A stretch of 7,741 nt of DNA, from positions 1-7,741 of the forward strand of contig CAZDHT010000256.1 of NCBI GenBank assembly GCA_964505325.1, written 5' to 3'. The position numbers were made by a program, and so were the translations under genes. Shown here piece after piece: positions 1 to 6,057 of this stretch (the first letter of the stretch is position 1; the number at the start of each line of letters is the position of its first letter). The notes under the pieces were generated by a model. It searched no databases and was not told where the DNA came from. It was given only the letters and a program-made list of their open reading frames with translations. Source of the stretch: CAZDHT01 sp964505325. Its GTDB lineage: Bacteria; Planctomycetota; PUPC01.

Positions 1-1259
1 ACCAGCACCGCGATCACCACGCACACCACGGCGGTGGCGACGGCGATGCCGAGCATCCCCATGCCTCCCACGGTCGCGAGGACGATCGACAGCGCAAGGT
101 TCACGATCGCTCCGCACACGGTGACCAGCGACGGGAACCGCACGCGGCCCATTCCGCGCAGCACAATCGAGATCGGCTGGCTCGCAATGACCAGACTCAG
201 CGGAATGATCAGGATCATCAGGACGGGCGCCATCCCGGCGTACTTCGCCCCGACCCAGGTGGTGAGGAACTGGGGCGCGAAGATCGGGAACAGAACGCAC
301 GGCAGCACGGCGAGGAGCAGCGCGTATCGCATGCCGCGGAGGATGGTCTCTCGAATCTTGTCCTCGTACCCCGCCGCCTGCAGAGCCGTGACCACCGGCG
401 TGACCACCGCCAGCATCGTCCACAGCACGTTGCGGATCATCGGGTTCCAGCGCGACGCCAGGGAATACCGCGTCACTGCGGTCGAACCGAACAGCCAGTT
501 CACCAGCAGGATGTCCGTCTTGAGGAGGAGCATCACGCCCACGGAGGTGAGGACCATGTAGAAACTGAAGGAGAAGATGCTCCTGAGCCGCTCGCGGCGG
601 AAGAACCGCCGGGCCAGGCGAAGCTGCGGCACCACCAGCCGGGAGACCCGGTACCGCGCTGCCACGATCACGCTGGTGGACGTCAGGGTGGCGATGGCCA
701 CGTAGATGACCTGCGCCCTGATGCACAGGAACGCCGCCACGATCAGTCCCGTGCGGATGATCACGTCCAGGATATCGAACGAGTACCGCAGGGCCAAGCG
801 TTGCGTCGCGTACAGCGGGACGCCCAGCGGCGTCCCGACGATGTTCACCAGGCAGTTCAGCCCCATGACCAGCGCGACCCATTGCGCCTCCACGGCGTAG
901 CCCGCCGGCAGGTTGAACAGGTGCGGCAGCACGATCACAATGGCCAGCAGCGGCCCCAGCCCCAGCATGGCCAGGCCGGTCAGCAGGCCGCATCCGGTGG
1001 TGAAGTATTGGTTGGCCTCATCGTCTTCGCCCCGGGCCAGGTGATAGGTGACGTACCGGCCCAAGGCGGCGTTGATGCCCATCGATACCAGGCTGAGAAA
1101 GATCACCAGCGAGTTGATCAGAGGGATCAGGCCGTACACCTCGTCGGTGAGCCGGCGGAGGAGGAACGGCGTCATGAAGATGCTGACCAGCATGCCGGAC
1201 ATGTAGGCCATGCCGCCGAACAGGGCGTTGATCAGCATCCTTCGCTTGACTTTGCCCAT
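1..1259 (-). CDS. Polysaccharide flippase (Wzx/MATE-like), 3' end beyond the window
   Basis: This is an uninterrupted minus-strand frame of about 419 residues that leaves the window at base 1 before a stop. The protein is dominated by hydrophobic helices separated by short basic loops. It opens with a basic stretch (MGKVKRR) followed by helix 1 and the loop FLLRRLTDEVYGL, a layout typical of oligosaccharide/polysaccharide flippases (PST/MATE superfamily), which move undecaprenyl-linked repeat units from the inner to the outer leaflet of the cytoplasmic membrane. A mid-protein segment (FSFYMVLTSVGVMLLLKTD) resembles the start of the second half of such transporters. The ATG at 1259 is preceded only by a weak AGG. 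A GTG at 1289 is also in frame, but the family usually begins shortly before the basic stretch, so ATG is preferred. Family usual length is about 420-500 residues, so little may be missing. It follows the glycosyltransferase after a 105-base gap with a possible promoter of its own. Family assignment is strong; the substrate is unknown. Confidence 0.9.
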   Translation of the reverse strand, partial: MGKVKRRMLINALFGGMAYMSGMLVSIFMTPFLLRRLTDEVYGLIPLINSLVIFLSLVSMGINAALGRYVTYHLARGEDDEANQYFTTGCGLLTGLAMLGLGPLLAIVIVLPHLFNLPAGYAVEAQWVALVMGLNCLVNIVGTPLGVPLYATQRLALRYSFDILDVIIRTGLIVAAFLCIRAQVIYVAIATLTSTSVIVAARYRVSRLVVPQLRLARRFFRRERLRSIFSFSFYMVLTSVGVMLLLKTDILLVNWLFGSTAVTRYSLASRWNPMIRNVLWTMLAVVTPVVTALQAAGYEDKIRETILRGMRYALLLAVLPCVLFPIFAPQFLTTWVGAKYAGMAPVLMILIIPLSLVIASQPISIVLRGMGRVRFPSLVTVCGAIVNLALSIVLATVGGMGMLGIAVATAVVCVVIAVL

Positions 1260-1275
1260 CAGGTACCTGTCGCAG

Positions 1276-1290
1276 CGTGCGAGGCGCACG
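1276..1290 (-). other. Perfect 6-bp hairpin in the flippase leader
   Basis: The minus strand reads CGTGCG-CCT-CGCACG, a perfect 6-bp GC-rich stem with a 3-base loop. It ends 16 bases upstream of the flippase ATG, so in an mRNA it would sit just above the ribosome-binding region. No run of T follows it, so it does not look like a terminator. A role in initiation or RNA stability is inference. Confidence 0.4.
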
Positions 1291-1306
1291 AAAATCCGCC
1301 GGTATT

Positions 1307-1335
1307 ATTATTCGGGCTGGCGAGGCACTTGGCAA
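1307..1335 (-). promoter_or_regulatory. Candidate sigma70-like promoter for the flippase gene
   Basis: On the minus strand TTGCCA (1335-1330, five of six matches to TTGACA) is followed after exactly 17 bases by AATAAT (1312-1307, five of six matches to TATAAT). The AATAATAAT patch is conspicuously A/T-rich in an otherwise GC-rich region. Transcription would start near 1300 and give a leader of about 40 bases that contains the 1276-1290 hairpin. It lies in the widest gap of the cluster. Two near-consensus boxes with ideal spacing are suggestive, but one such match can arise by chance. Confidence 0.4.
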
Positions 1336-1350
1336 CCGCGCGTTGCGCGG
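1336..1350 (-). other. Perfect 6-bp hairpin just after the glycosyltransferase stop
   Basis: CCGCGC-(3 bases)-GCGCGG is a perfect inverted repeat starting 15 bases past the glycosyltransferase stop codon. An alternative stem, GCAAC (1332-1336) with GTTGC (1342-1346), overlaps and would exclude it. No T-tract follows in the transcribed direction, so it is not a classical intrinsic terminator. It might protect the 3' end of the upstream message. It directly abuts the proposed -35 box. Confidence 0.35.
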
Positions 1351-1376
1351 CTATCGCCGCACGGCTACCGCCGTAC
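1349..1376. repeat. Two imperfect 14-base tandem copies spanning a stop codon
   Basis: On the plus strand GGCTATCGCCGCAC (1349-1362) is followed directly by GGCTACCGCCGTAC (1363-1376), with 12 of 14 bases identical. The second copy contains the glycosyltransferase stop codon (minus TAG at 1367-1365). The first copy lies beyond it and repeats a TAG. It looks like a small local duplication at the end of the gene. Confidence 0.5.
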
Positions 1377-2336
1377 GGGTCGGCGCTTGATCCGCCGCAG
1401 GGCTTTCAGGATCGCGCCCGGCAGGAGCGATGCAGCCAGGTGCGCCCAGTTCCCGGGCCGCCATGGCCGGTACCTGCACGCCTCCCACAGCTCACGGCGG
1501 GCCTGGCTCATGCGGCCGTCGTGGAGTGCGTCGAACCCGCTGATTCGGGCCTGGCGCGCGTACGCCGCGCGCATCCATCCCTGCCGTCCGAGCGAGCATT
1601 CCGGGTACTGCTCGGCGATCTTGCGCAGGAAGTCGAGGGTTTGCGGCTCTCGCTCGGGGTCCCAACTCAGGTTGTTCCCGTGGCGCCGCACAATGACCAG
1701 CGGCTCTTCCACGTAGTCGAACGGATAGTCGTGGGCGATCCGGGCATAGAGGTGGCGATCCTCCGCCGTTATCAGATCGGTGTCGAATCCGCCCACGTTG
1801 CGGAGTACATTGGCGGGGACCATCGCCGACGGCAGAGCGATGAAGACCTCCTCCACCGCCTCGCGGAAGCAGTTGCCCCGGCGATAGTCTTTCTCCTTCT
1901 CGGCGTAGCGGCGGTTGCGCTTCTTGTCTTCCATCCACTCGCCCTGCTCGTCAAGTATCCGGCCCCGCCGGAGGCAGTACACCAGCCCGAGGGCCTCGTT
2001 TTGGCGGAAGAGGTCGAGCTGCTTTTCCGTCTTCTCGGGCAGCCAGAGGTCATCCGAATCGAGGAAGGCGATGTACTCGCCGCGGGCCTCTTCGACGCCT
2101 CTGTTTCGCGCGGCGGCCGGGCCGGCATTGTCTTGCCGGAAGGCGCGGACCTGGGGATGGGCGGCCAGCTTCTCGATGACGGCGGGGGTATCATCGGTGG
2201 ATCCGTCGTCGACGATGATCACCTCGAGGCGCTCATGGGTTTGGCCGAGGGCGCTGTCGACGGCTTCGGGCAGGAATTGCCCGGTGTTGTACGCGGGCAC
2301 GATCACGGAGACCAGGGGGCCGCCCGAGTCGCTCAC
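1365..2336 (-). CDS. Family 2 glycosyltransferase (GT-A fold), polysaccharide assembly
   Basis: The protein has 323 residues and should transfer a sugar from a nucleotide-sugar donor onto a growing lipid-linked glycan at the cytoplasmic face of the membrane. It opens with VSVIVPAYN (9-17), has the nucleotide-binding VDDGSTDDT (42-50), AAARNRG (74-80), the metal-binding DxD-type FLDSDDLW (91-98) and the ED pair in the acceptor region (E192-D193) that supplies the usual catalytic base. This is the complete GT2 set, at normal length. The C-terminus has a hydrophobic stretch (LAASLLPGAIL) and a very basic tail (RRIKRRPVRR), which may attach it to the membrane. The start is GTG at 2336; the frame is closed by a TGA two codons upstream, so no earlier start exists. 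GAGGG at 2348-2344 gives a good ribosome-binding site. The start overlaps the stop of the ATP-grasp gene as GTGA, implying translational coupling. Donor and acceptor sugars cannot be read from the sequence. Confidence 0.95.
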   Translation of the reverse strand: MSDSGGPLVSVIVPAYNTGQFLPEAVDSALGQTHERLEVIIVDDGSTDDTPAVIEKLAAHPQVRAFRQDNAGPAAARNRGVEEARGEYIAFLDSDDLWLPEKTEKQLDLFRQNEALGLVYCLRRGRILDEQGEWMEDKKRNRRYAEKEKDYRRGNCFREAVEEVFIALPSAMVPANVLRNVGGFDTDLITAEDRHLYARIAHDYPFDYVEEPLVIVRRHGNNLSWDPEREPQTLDFLRKIAEQYPECSLGRQGWMRAAYARQARISGFDALHDGRMSQARRELWEACRYRPWRPGNWAHLAASLLPGAILKALRRIKRRPVRR

Positions 2337-3691
2337 ACTTCATCCCTCGTGAACGCGGCCTGCTGCGCCGGGCTCCGGCGCACGATGCGTCCGAGCTTCC
2401 TGAATCCCCGCCCGGCGAGTTCGCCGAGCACGCTGCACAGGTTGACGAACCCGGGCATGCGGTCTCCGCGCGAGAAATAAGCGAACTCCTTCTCGCCTCT
2501 CAGCGACCGGCGCCATTCCCCGAGCGACAGTGTCTTGCCCGTGTGGTCGCCCTTACGGTAGTTCCAGTAATAAGTCCAGTCGAGCACCAGGTTAACGCAC
2601 TTGACGTCGCGGTCCTCTTGGACGAGTTCGGGGATCTCTTGGCCGGTGATTTCGAGGTATTGCACGTATGGCAAGTTCACGCCGACGGCGTCCGACAGGA
2701 TCGTCCACGTCCAGCAGCGCGGGTTGACCTCCATGAACTTGTAGTGCCCGTCGCGTGGATCGAGCTTCCATTCAAACGCCGCCATTCCGTGGAAGTTTGT
2801 TCTCTTGACGAACGCTTGGCAGAGCCGGGACAGTTCCGGGTTTGGCGGAACGGGCACGGCGAGGCTGCCGCTGCCGAAGTCAGACGGGACCTGACGTATT
2901 TTCTTGCCGTGGAACTCGGCCAGCACGTTGGAGTCGCGGTCTGCGTACAAAACCAAGGCACGGAGAGCGCTCGACGGGCCGGGTATGTCTTCCTGGACCA
3001 GGACGGTCAGGCCGTTGCTGACGACCGTCTCCAGGCAGGCCATCAGCTCCTCGCGGGTCCTGGCGCGCACGGCCTTCCTGTTGAAGACATCGATGAACTT
3101 GCCGCGGTTCTTTACTTGGGTACCGTCCCAGTTGAACCGGCCCAGCGGCTTGAGGACGGCGGGCAGCTCGCAGCTCGACGCGCCGTCGAGGTCGTCCCGT
3201 GTCTTGACCAGATGCAGTTCCGGCACGTCGAACCCGGCGTCGATGGCAGCATTGAGCATCCGCCACTTGTCGATGAACAGCATCAGCGTCTCCGACGAGA
3301 GATAGGGGCAGTCATACACCGGGCCGAGCCTCTGGGCGTTGCTGCTGATGATCACCGTGTCGTAGTCGGAGCAGAACTCGAGTGTGGGGCGCGGCCTGAT
3401 TCGTTTGCCCAGTTCGACCAGGAACTCGATGAAGTCGCCGACGGATTCCTTTTGGTTGGGGCATCGGACGCGAACGGTCGAGAACTTGGACGCGAAACTG
3501 GGCGGCCTGCGCCCCGCGGCGACGGCGACGACGGGAACGCCCTTGCGACCGAGCGAACGGATCGCCATCAGCGCCGTCGGCCGCACCTCCGGGCAGGCGA
3601 CGATCACCACCGCCGGCCTGCGGTCAAACCGGAGCTTGTTCTGGACGCGGTCCAGCCGGCCGATGCATTCCTTCAGCCCGATTGTTTTCAA
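2333..3691 (-). CDS. ATP-grasp family carboxylate ligase
   Basis: The protein has 452 residues. An N-terminal Rossmann-like region (PAVVIVACPEVRPTALMAIR, 26-45) is the pre-ATP-grasp domain. ATP-binding features follow: DKW (141-143), VLKPL (179-183, a likely ATP-contacting lysine), VQEDIPG (231-237), FEWKLD (305-310) and the magnesium-binding FMEVNPR (318-324, with E320 and N322). These enzymes activate a carboxylate as an acyl phosphate and join it to an amine or similar nucleophile. The overall pattern resembles the COG3919-type 'predicted ATP-grasp' proteins; that assignment is from memory. The start is TTG at 3691: AGGAG at 3703-3699 has ideal 7-base spacing to it. It sits 21 bases after the LeuA-like gene and overlaps the glycosyltransferase by 4 bases, so it should belong to one operon. 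The neighbourhood suggests it attaches an acid to a sugar amine or a similar group on the glycan. No signal peptide is seen, so it is cytoplasmic. The family is secure; the substrates are unknown. Confidence 0.88.
   Translation of the reverse strand: MKTIGLKECIGRLDRVQNKLRFDRRPAVVIVACPEVRPTALMAIRSLGRKGVPVVAVAAGRRPPSFASKFSTVRVRCPNQKESVGDFIEFLVELGKRIRPRPTLEFCSDYDTVIISSNAQRLGPVYDCPYLSSETLMLFIDKWRMLNAAIDAGFDVPELHLVKTRDDLDGASSCELPAVLKPLGRFNWDGTQVKNRGKFIDVFNRKAVRARTREELMACLETVVSNGLTVLVQEDIPGPSSALRALVLYADRDSNVLAEFHGKKIRQVPSDFGSGSLAVPVPPNPELSRLCQAFVKRTNFHGMAAFEWKLDPRDGHYKFMEVNPRCWTWTILSDAVGVNLPYVQYLEITGQEIPELVQEDRDVKCVNLVLDWTYYWNYRKGDHTGKTLSLGEWRRSLRGEKEFAYFSRGDRMPGFVNLCSVLGELAGRGFRKLGRIVRRSPAQQAAFTRDEV
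2344..2348 (-). promoter_or_regulatory. Ribosome-binding site that fixes the GTG start of the glycosyltransferase
   Basis: GAGGG on the minus strand, with 7-8 bases between it and the GTG at 2336-2334, lies inside the end of the ATP-grasp gene. It supports the non-ATG start and coupling to the upstream gene. Confidence 0.6.
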
Positions 3692-3698
3692 GTCGGTT

Positions 3699-3703
3699 CT
3701 CCT
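3699..3703 (-). promoter_or_regulatory. Strong ribosome-binding site for the TTG start of the ATP-grasp gene
   Basis: AGGAG lies 7 bases upstream of TTG (3691-3689), in the 21-base gap after the LeuA-like stop. No ATG lies at a comparable distance, so this site decides the start. A strong site paired with a weak start codon may set a moderate expression level. Confidence 0.7.
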
Positions 3704-3712
3704 GCCTGCTGA

Positions 3713-4945
3713 CTACGTCGAAGTCAGCGAGTCGGCGATCTTGCGTATCTCGTCGTCACCAAGGATCCGGTCGGTCTTGCGCGCCACATCGAGGACTTGG
3801 GCTGCCAGGTCTTCGCTGAAGGTGAGCCCCAGTTGGGATGCCTTCCACTTGACGTTTGCCGAGCCGCTCAGCGGCCCCACCTGCACTTCGGTCTTGCGGC
3901 CCAGCAGGCGCGGATCAAATCCGGCGTACACGTTTGCGCTGAGGTCGGGCCGGCCCAATTGCGCCGCTTTCAGGATCGAGGCGGCGTGAATGCCTGCCGC
4001 GGTCGTATAGGCGTTTCGCCCGACTACCGAATGTCTCGGGGTAACGGTTTCTCCGAAGATCGTCGAGGCATATTCGGTCAACCGCGGCAGTACGTCCAGC
4101 TTGTAGTGTTCGCCACAGAGGTAGTGGAGGTTGGCCAGCAGGGGTTCCATAGCGATGTTGCCGCAGCGTTCTCCCATGCCAAACACCGTCGTATGAACGC
4201 ACGTTGCCCCGGCGGCGACTGCGGCCAGGGCGTTTGCGACGGCCAATCCGCGGTCGTCGTGCCCGTGCCAGTCCAGCCCCATGGGGTGGCCTTGAATGAT
4301 GTTCTCGTGGAAGTACCTCACAATTCGAGTGGTGCTGACGACATTGCAGACCCCGACGGTGTCGGCGAGCGTAAAACGTGTTGCTCCGTGCTCGAGGGCG
4401 GGTTTGTAGAGCGCCCGCAGGGTCTCCGGTTCCGAGCGGGTGGCGTCCTCGCAGGCGAAGTTGACCTCGATCCCTTCCTTGACCGCGAACTCAATCGCCT
4501 TGGTCGACCACTTCATCAGTTCGCCGACGTTCCACTGCTCGACCAGCAACCTGGCGGGGCTGCTGGCGACGAAGATCACGGCTTCGACCGCCACGCCGGC
4601 CGCTTGGGAGACGTCCACGACGGCTTGCACATCTTCGATCTTCGAGCGCGAGAGGCAGGCGAGTCTGATGCCGGGCTTCTTTGCGGCGGCGTGCTCGGCT
4701 AGTCTGGTCGCCTGACGTTTGTGTTTCGGGCTCGAAACGGGGAAGCCGATGTCAAACGCCTCAATGCCGAGTTCAATTAGCAGGTCCATCAGACCCAGCT
4801 TCTCGTCGAGGGACGGGTATCTTCCGAGGAGGCTCTGGACGCCGTCTCTCAACGTGGTATCCAAGACCGTCGGCCTGGTTAGATTCTCGTAGTTGCCCCA
4901 GTCGTACAGCGGGAAGGTACGTTCAGTCTGCTCGGTAGCGTTCAT
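3713..4945 (-). CDS. LeuA/homocitrate synthase-like DRE-TIM metalloenzyme
   Basis: The protein has 410 residues and belongs to the family that condenses an acyl-CoA with a 2-oxo acid to give a 2-hydroxy (di)carboxylic acid. The catalytic barrel shows DTTLRDG (29-35, with the catalytic Arg33 and metal-ligand Asp34), FDIGFPVSSP (64-73), CEDATRS (165-171), LADTVGV (193-199), the metal-binding HGHDDRGLAVAN (227-238) and GMGERCGN (256-263). The subdomain motif GRNAYTTAAGIH (309-320) keeps the conserved His320 but departs from the usual HESGIHADG. The C-terminus is too short for the roughly 120-residue leucine-sensing domain of 2-isopropylmalate synthase, so length and layout match homocitrate synthase-type enzymes. 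The ATG at 4945 is chosen because AGGAG lies 7 bases upstream. An in-frame extension to 5062 would overlap the deacetylase and adds unconserved residues. Its place in a polysaccharide operon argues for making a glycan substituent rather than for amino acid synthesis; that is inference. Substrates are unknown, and a related aldolase/lyase activity is possible. Confidence 0.9.
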   Translation of the reverse strand: MNATEQTERTFPLYDWGNYENLTRPTVLDTTLRDGVQSLLGRYPSLDEKLGLMDLLIELGIEAFDIGFPVSSPKHKRQATRLAEHAAAKKPGIRLACLSRSKIEDVQAVVDVSQAAGVAVEAVIFVASSPARLLVEQWNVGELMKWSTKAIEFAVKEGIEVNFACEDATRSEPETLRALYKPALEHGATRFTLADTVGVCNVVSTTRIVRYFHENIIQGHPMGLDWHGHDDRGLAVANALAAVAAGATCVHTTVFGMGERCGNIAMEPLLANLHYLCGEHYKLDVLPRLTEYASTIFGETVTPRHSVVGRNAYTTAAGIHAASILKAAQLGRPDLSANVYAGFDPRLLGRKTEVQVGPLSGSANVKWKASQLGLTFSEDLAAQVLDVARKTDRILGDDEIRKIADSLTST

Positions 4946-5030
4946 CGCTCTTCTCCTGCTGTTTCTTCTTCTCTCTTCGCACCACGGGAGGGGAGTATCA
5001 TCGCGTTTCGGCTTGCCGGTGCTCATCCAT
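4946..5030 (-). promoter_or_regulatory. 85-base leader with purine tract and ribosome-binding site for the LeuA-like gene
   Basis: The gap between the deacetylase stop and the LeuA-like start ends, on the minus strand, in about 35 bases that are almost all A and G (4980-4946). It contains AGGAG at 4957-4953, 7 bases from the ATG. A short inverted repeat CGGC-AA-GCCG lies near the deacetylase stop. I see no convincing -35/-10 pair and no terminator. The purine tract should be unstructured and favour ribosome loading. Confidence 0.5.
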
Positions 5031-6053
5031 TTAACGGTTCTCCGGGCTATTCCCGGCGGCAAACTCGCTGAGGGTCACGCCCGGCTGGCAGCCCAGGCGC
5101 TCGGCGAGGCGGAGCATCTCCTCAATGCGTTCGAGGAACGCTCTAACTTCATTTTCGTTAGCGCACCACTGTGAATTAGGGACTAGTTCGGACGAATGGA
5201 ACATCATGTTGAGGAAGCCGACGCCCCTGCCCAGGAGCCGGCGAGCGGCCGATTCCACCTCATCGATGGAGATGTCGATGCGAGGGCGAAACCATCGCTT
5301 CCGGACGCCAAGCACCGCACTCAAGGCCCGCGCGGCGCGGTTCTTTACACTTCGCATCTTGAGCCAGTTCAGCACGACACGGGGCATCCGGCGCGTGTAG
5401 CCGACTGAGACCGGGACCTCGAGCACGCCGCTGTGGCCGGGGACGCACACGTCTTCTTCCGAGAGCTCATAGACCCCCAGCGGCGCGCGGCGGAAGTCTG
5501 GGGCCGGCGCACCGGGTTCTATGTAATCGCTCCAGAGGATCGTCGGCGTCACCGAGCTGTCCACCCGGTAGCCAAACTCGCGCAGCAGCCTGACCCCGTG
5601 GGCGTCGAGGCCGTACCTTCCGGCGCGGTGGCTCTTGGGCTCGAGTCCGAACGCGTCCGTCAGCTTTGTGTGGAGCGTTTTGAACTTGCTCCGCTGCACG
5701 TCCGGGGGGTACTGGTACAGGAACGGATGGGACTCCCACACGTCGCCCTGGATTCTGAAGTCGGGTGGGGTGTTCCAGGGGTGGAGGTGTGAGCCGATCT
5801 CGCATCGCCCGCGGGAGTGAATGCGCCCGATGATCGCCGCCGCCTTGGGGTCACACGCGACGGCATATGAGACGAAGTAGGTCGGGCGGACGCCGTAGCG
5901 GTCGAAGGTCTCCTGGAGTTGGGGCAGCCTTTGGATGTTCTCGGTCGTGATTTCCGGGCGACGGACCCACTGGTCGTCCGGTTCGGTGTCGACAGTTACC
6001 AGCAGCTTGGGGGCGGATGACGCGGCCATTGCTTCTCGCTCGATCCGGCGCAT
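5031..6053 (-). CDS. Polysaccharide deacetylase-like protein (CE4 superfamily, WalW-like)
   Basis: The protein has 340 residues from the ATG at 6053. Family motifs appear in order: LVTVDTEPDDQW (18-29, with the catalytic-type Asp22 and Asp26/27), EIGSHLHPWNTPP (85-97, with metal-ligand candidates His89 and His91), SHRAGRYG (141-148), VDSSVTP (164-170) and MMFHSSEL (283-290, with a late catalytic-type His286). Such enzymes remove N-acetyl (or O-acetyl) groups from sugars using a bound metal. No signal peptide is present, so it should work in the cytoplasm on a nucleotide- or lipid-linked precursor, unlike exported chitin or peptidoglycan deacetylases. The start is uncertain: the ATG at 6029 gives 332 residues and brings the conserved VDTE nearer the N-terminus, as is common in the family, and a TTG at 6065 is also open. 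Neither ATG has a strong ribosome-binding site. It begins 4 bases after the polymerase stop. The resemblance to WalW-like proteins is from memory. Confidence 0.88.
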   Translation of the reverse strand: MRRIEREAMAASSAPKLLVTVDTEPDDQWVRRPEITTENIQRLPQLQETFDRYGVRPTYFVSYAVACDPKAAAIIGRIHSRGRCEIGSHLHPWNTPPDFRIQGDVWESHPFLYQYPPDVQRSKFKTLHTKLTDAFGLEPKSHRAGRYGLDAHGVRLLREFGYRVDSSVTPTILWSDYIEPGAPAPDFRRAPLGVYELSEEDVCVPGHSGVLEVPVSVGYTRRMPRVVLNWLKMRSVKNRAARALSAVLGVRKRWFRPRIDISIDEVESAARRLLGRGVGFLNMMFHSSELVPNSQWCANENEVRAFLERIEEMLRLAERLGCQPGVTLSEFAAGNSPENR

Positions 6054-6057
6054 GCGA

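Noticed and set aside
801..2480. Long plus-strand open frame (559 codons) opposite the flippase and glycosyltransferase
   Set aside because: Its translation is rich in His, Gln, Arg, Asp and Pro with no recognisable domain, and it lies antisense to two genes with clear family motifs. It is a by-product of GC-rich codon use.
2543..3712. Plus-strand open frame (389 codons) opposite the ATP-grasp gene
   Set aside because: It mirrors the ATP-grasp codons, has no family motifs and would be wholly antisense to a convincing enzyme.
4946..5062. Upstream in-frame extension of the LeuA-like protein (starts at 5062 or 5026)
   Set aside because: The extension overlaps the end of the deacetylase, is basic and unlike the family, and has no good ribosome-binding site, whereas ATG 4945 has AGGAG at ideal spacing.
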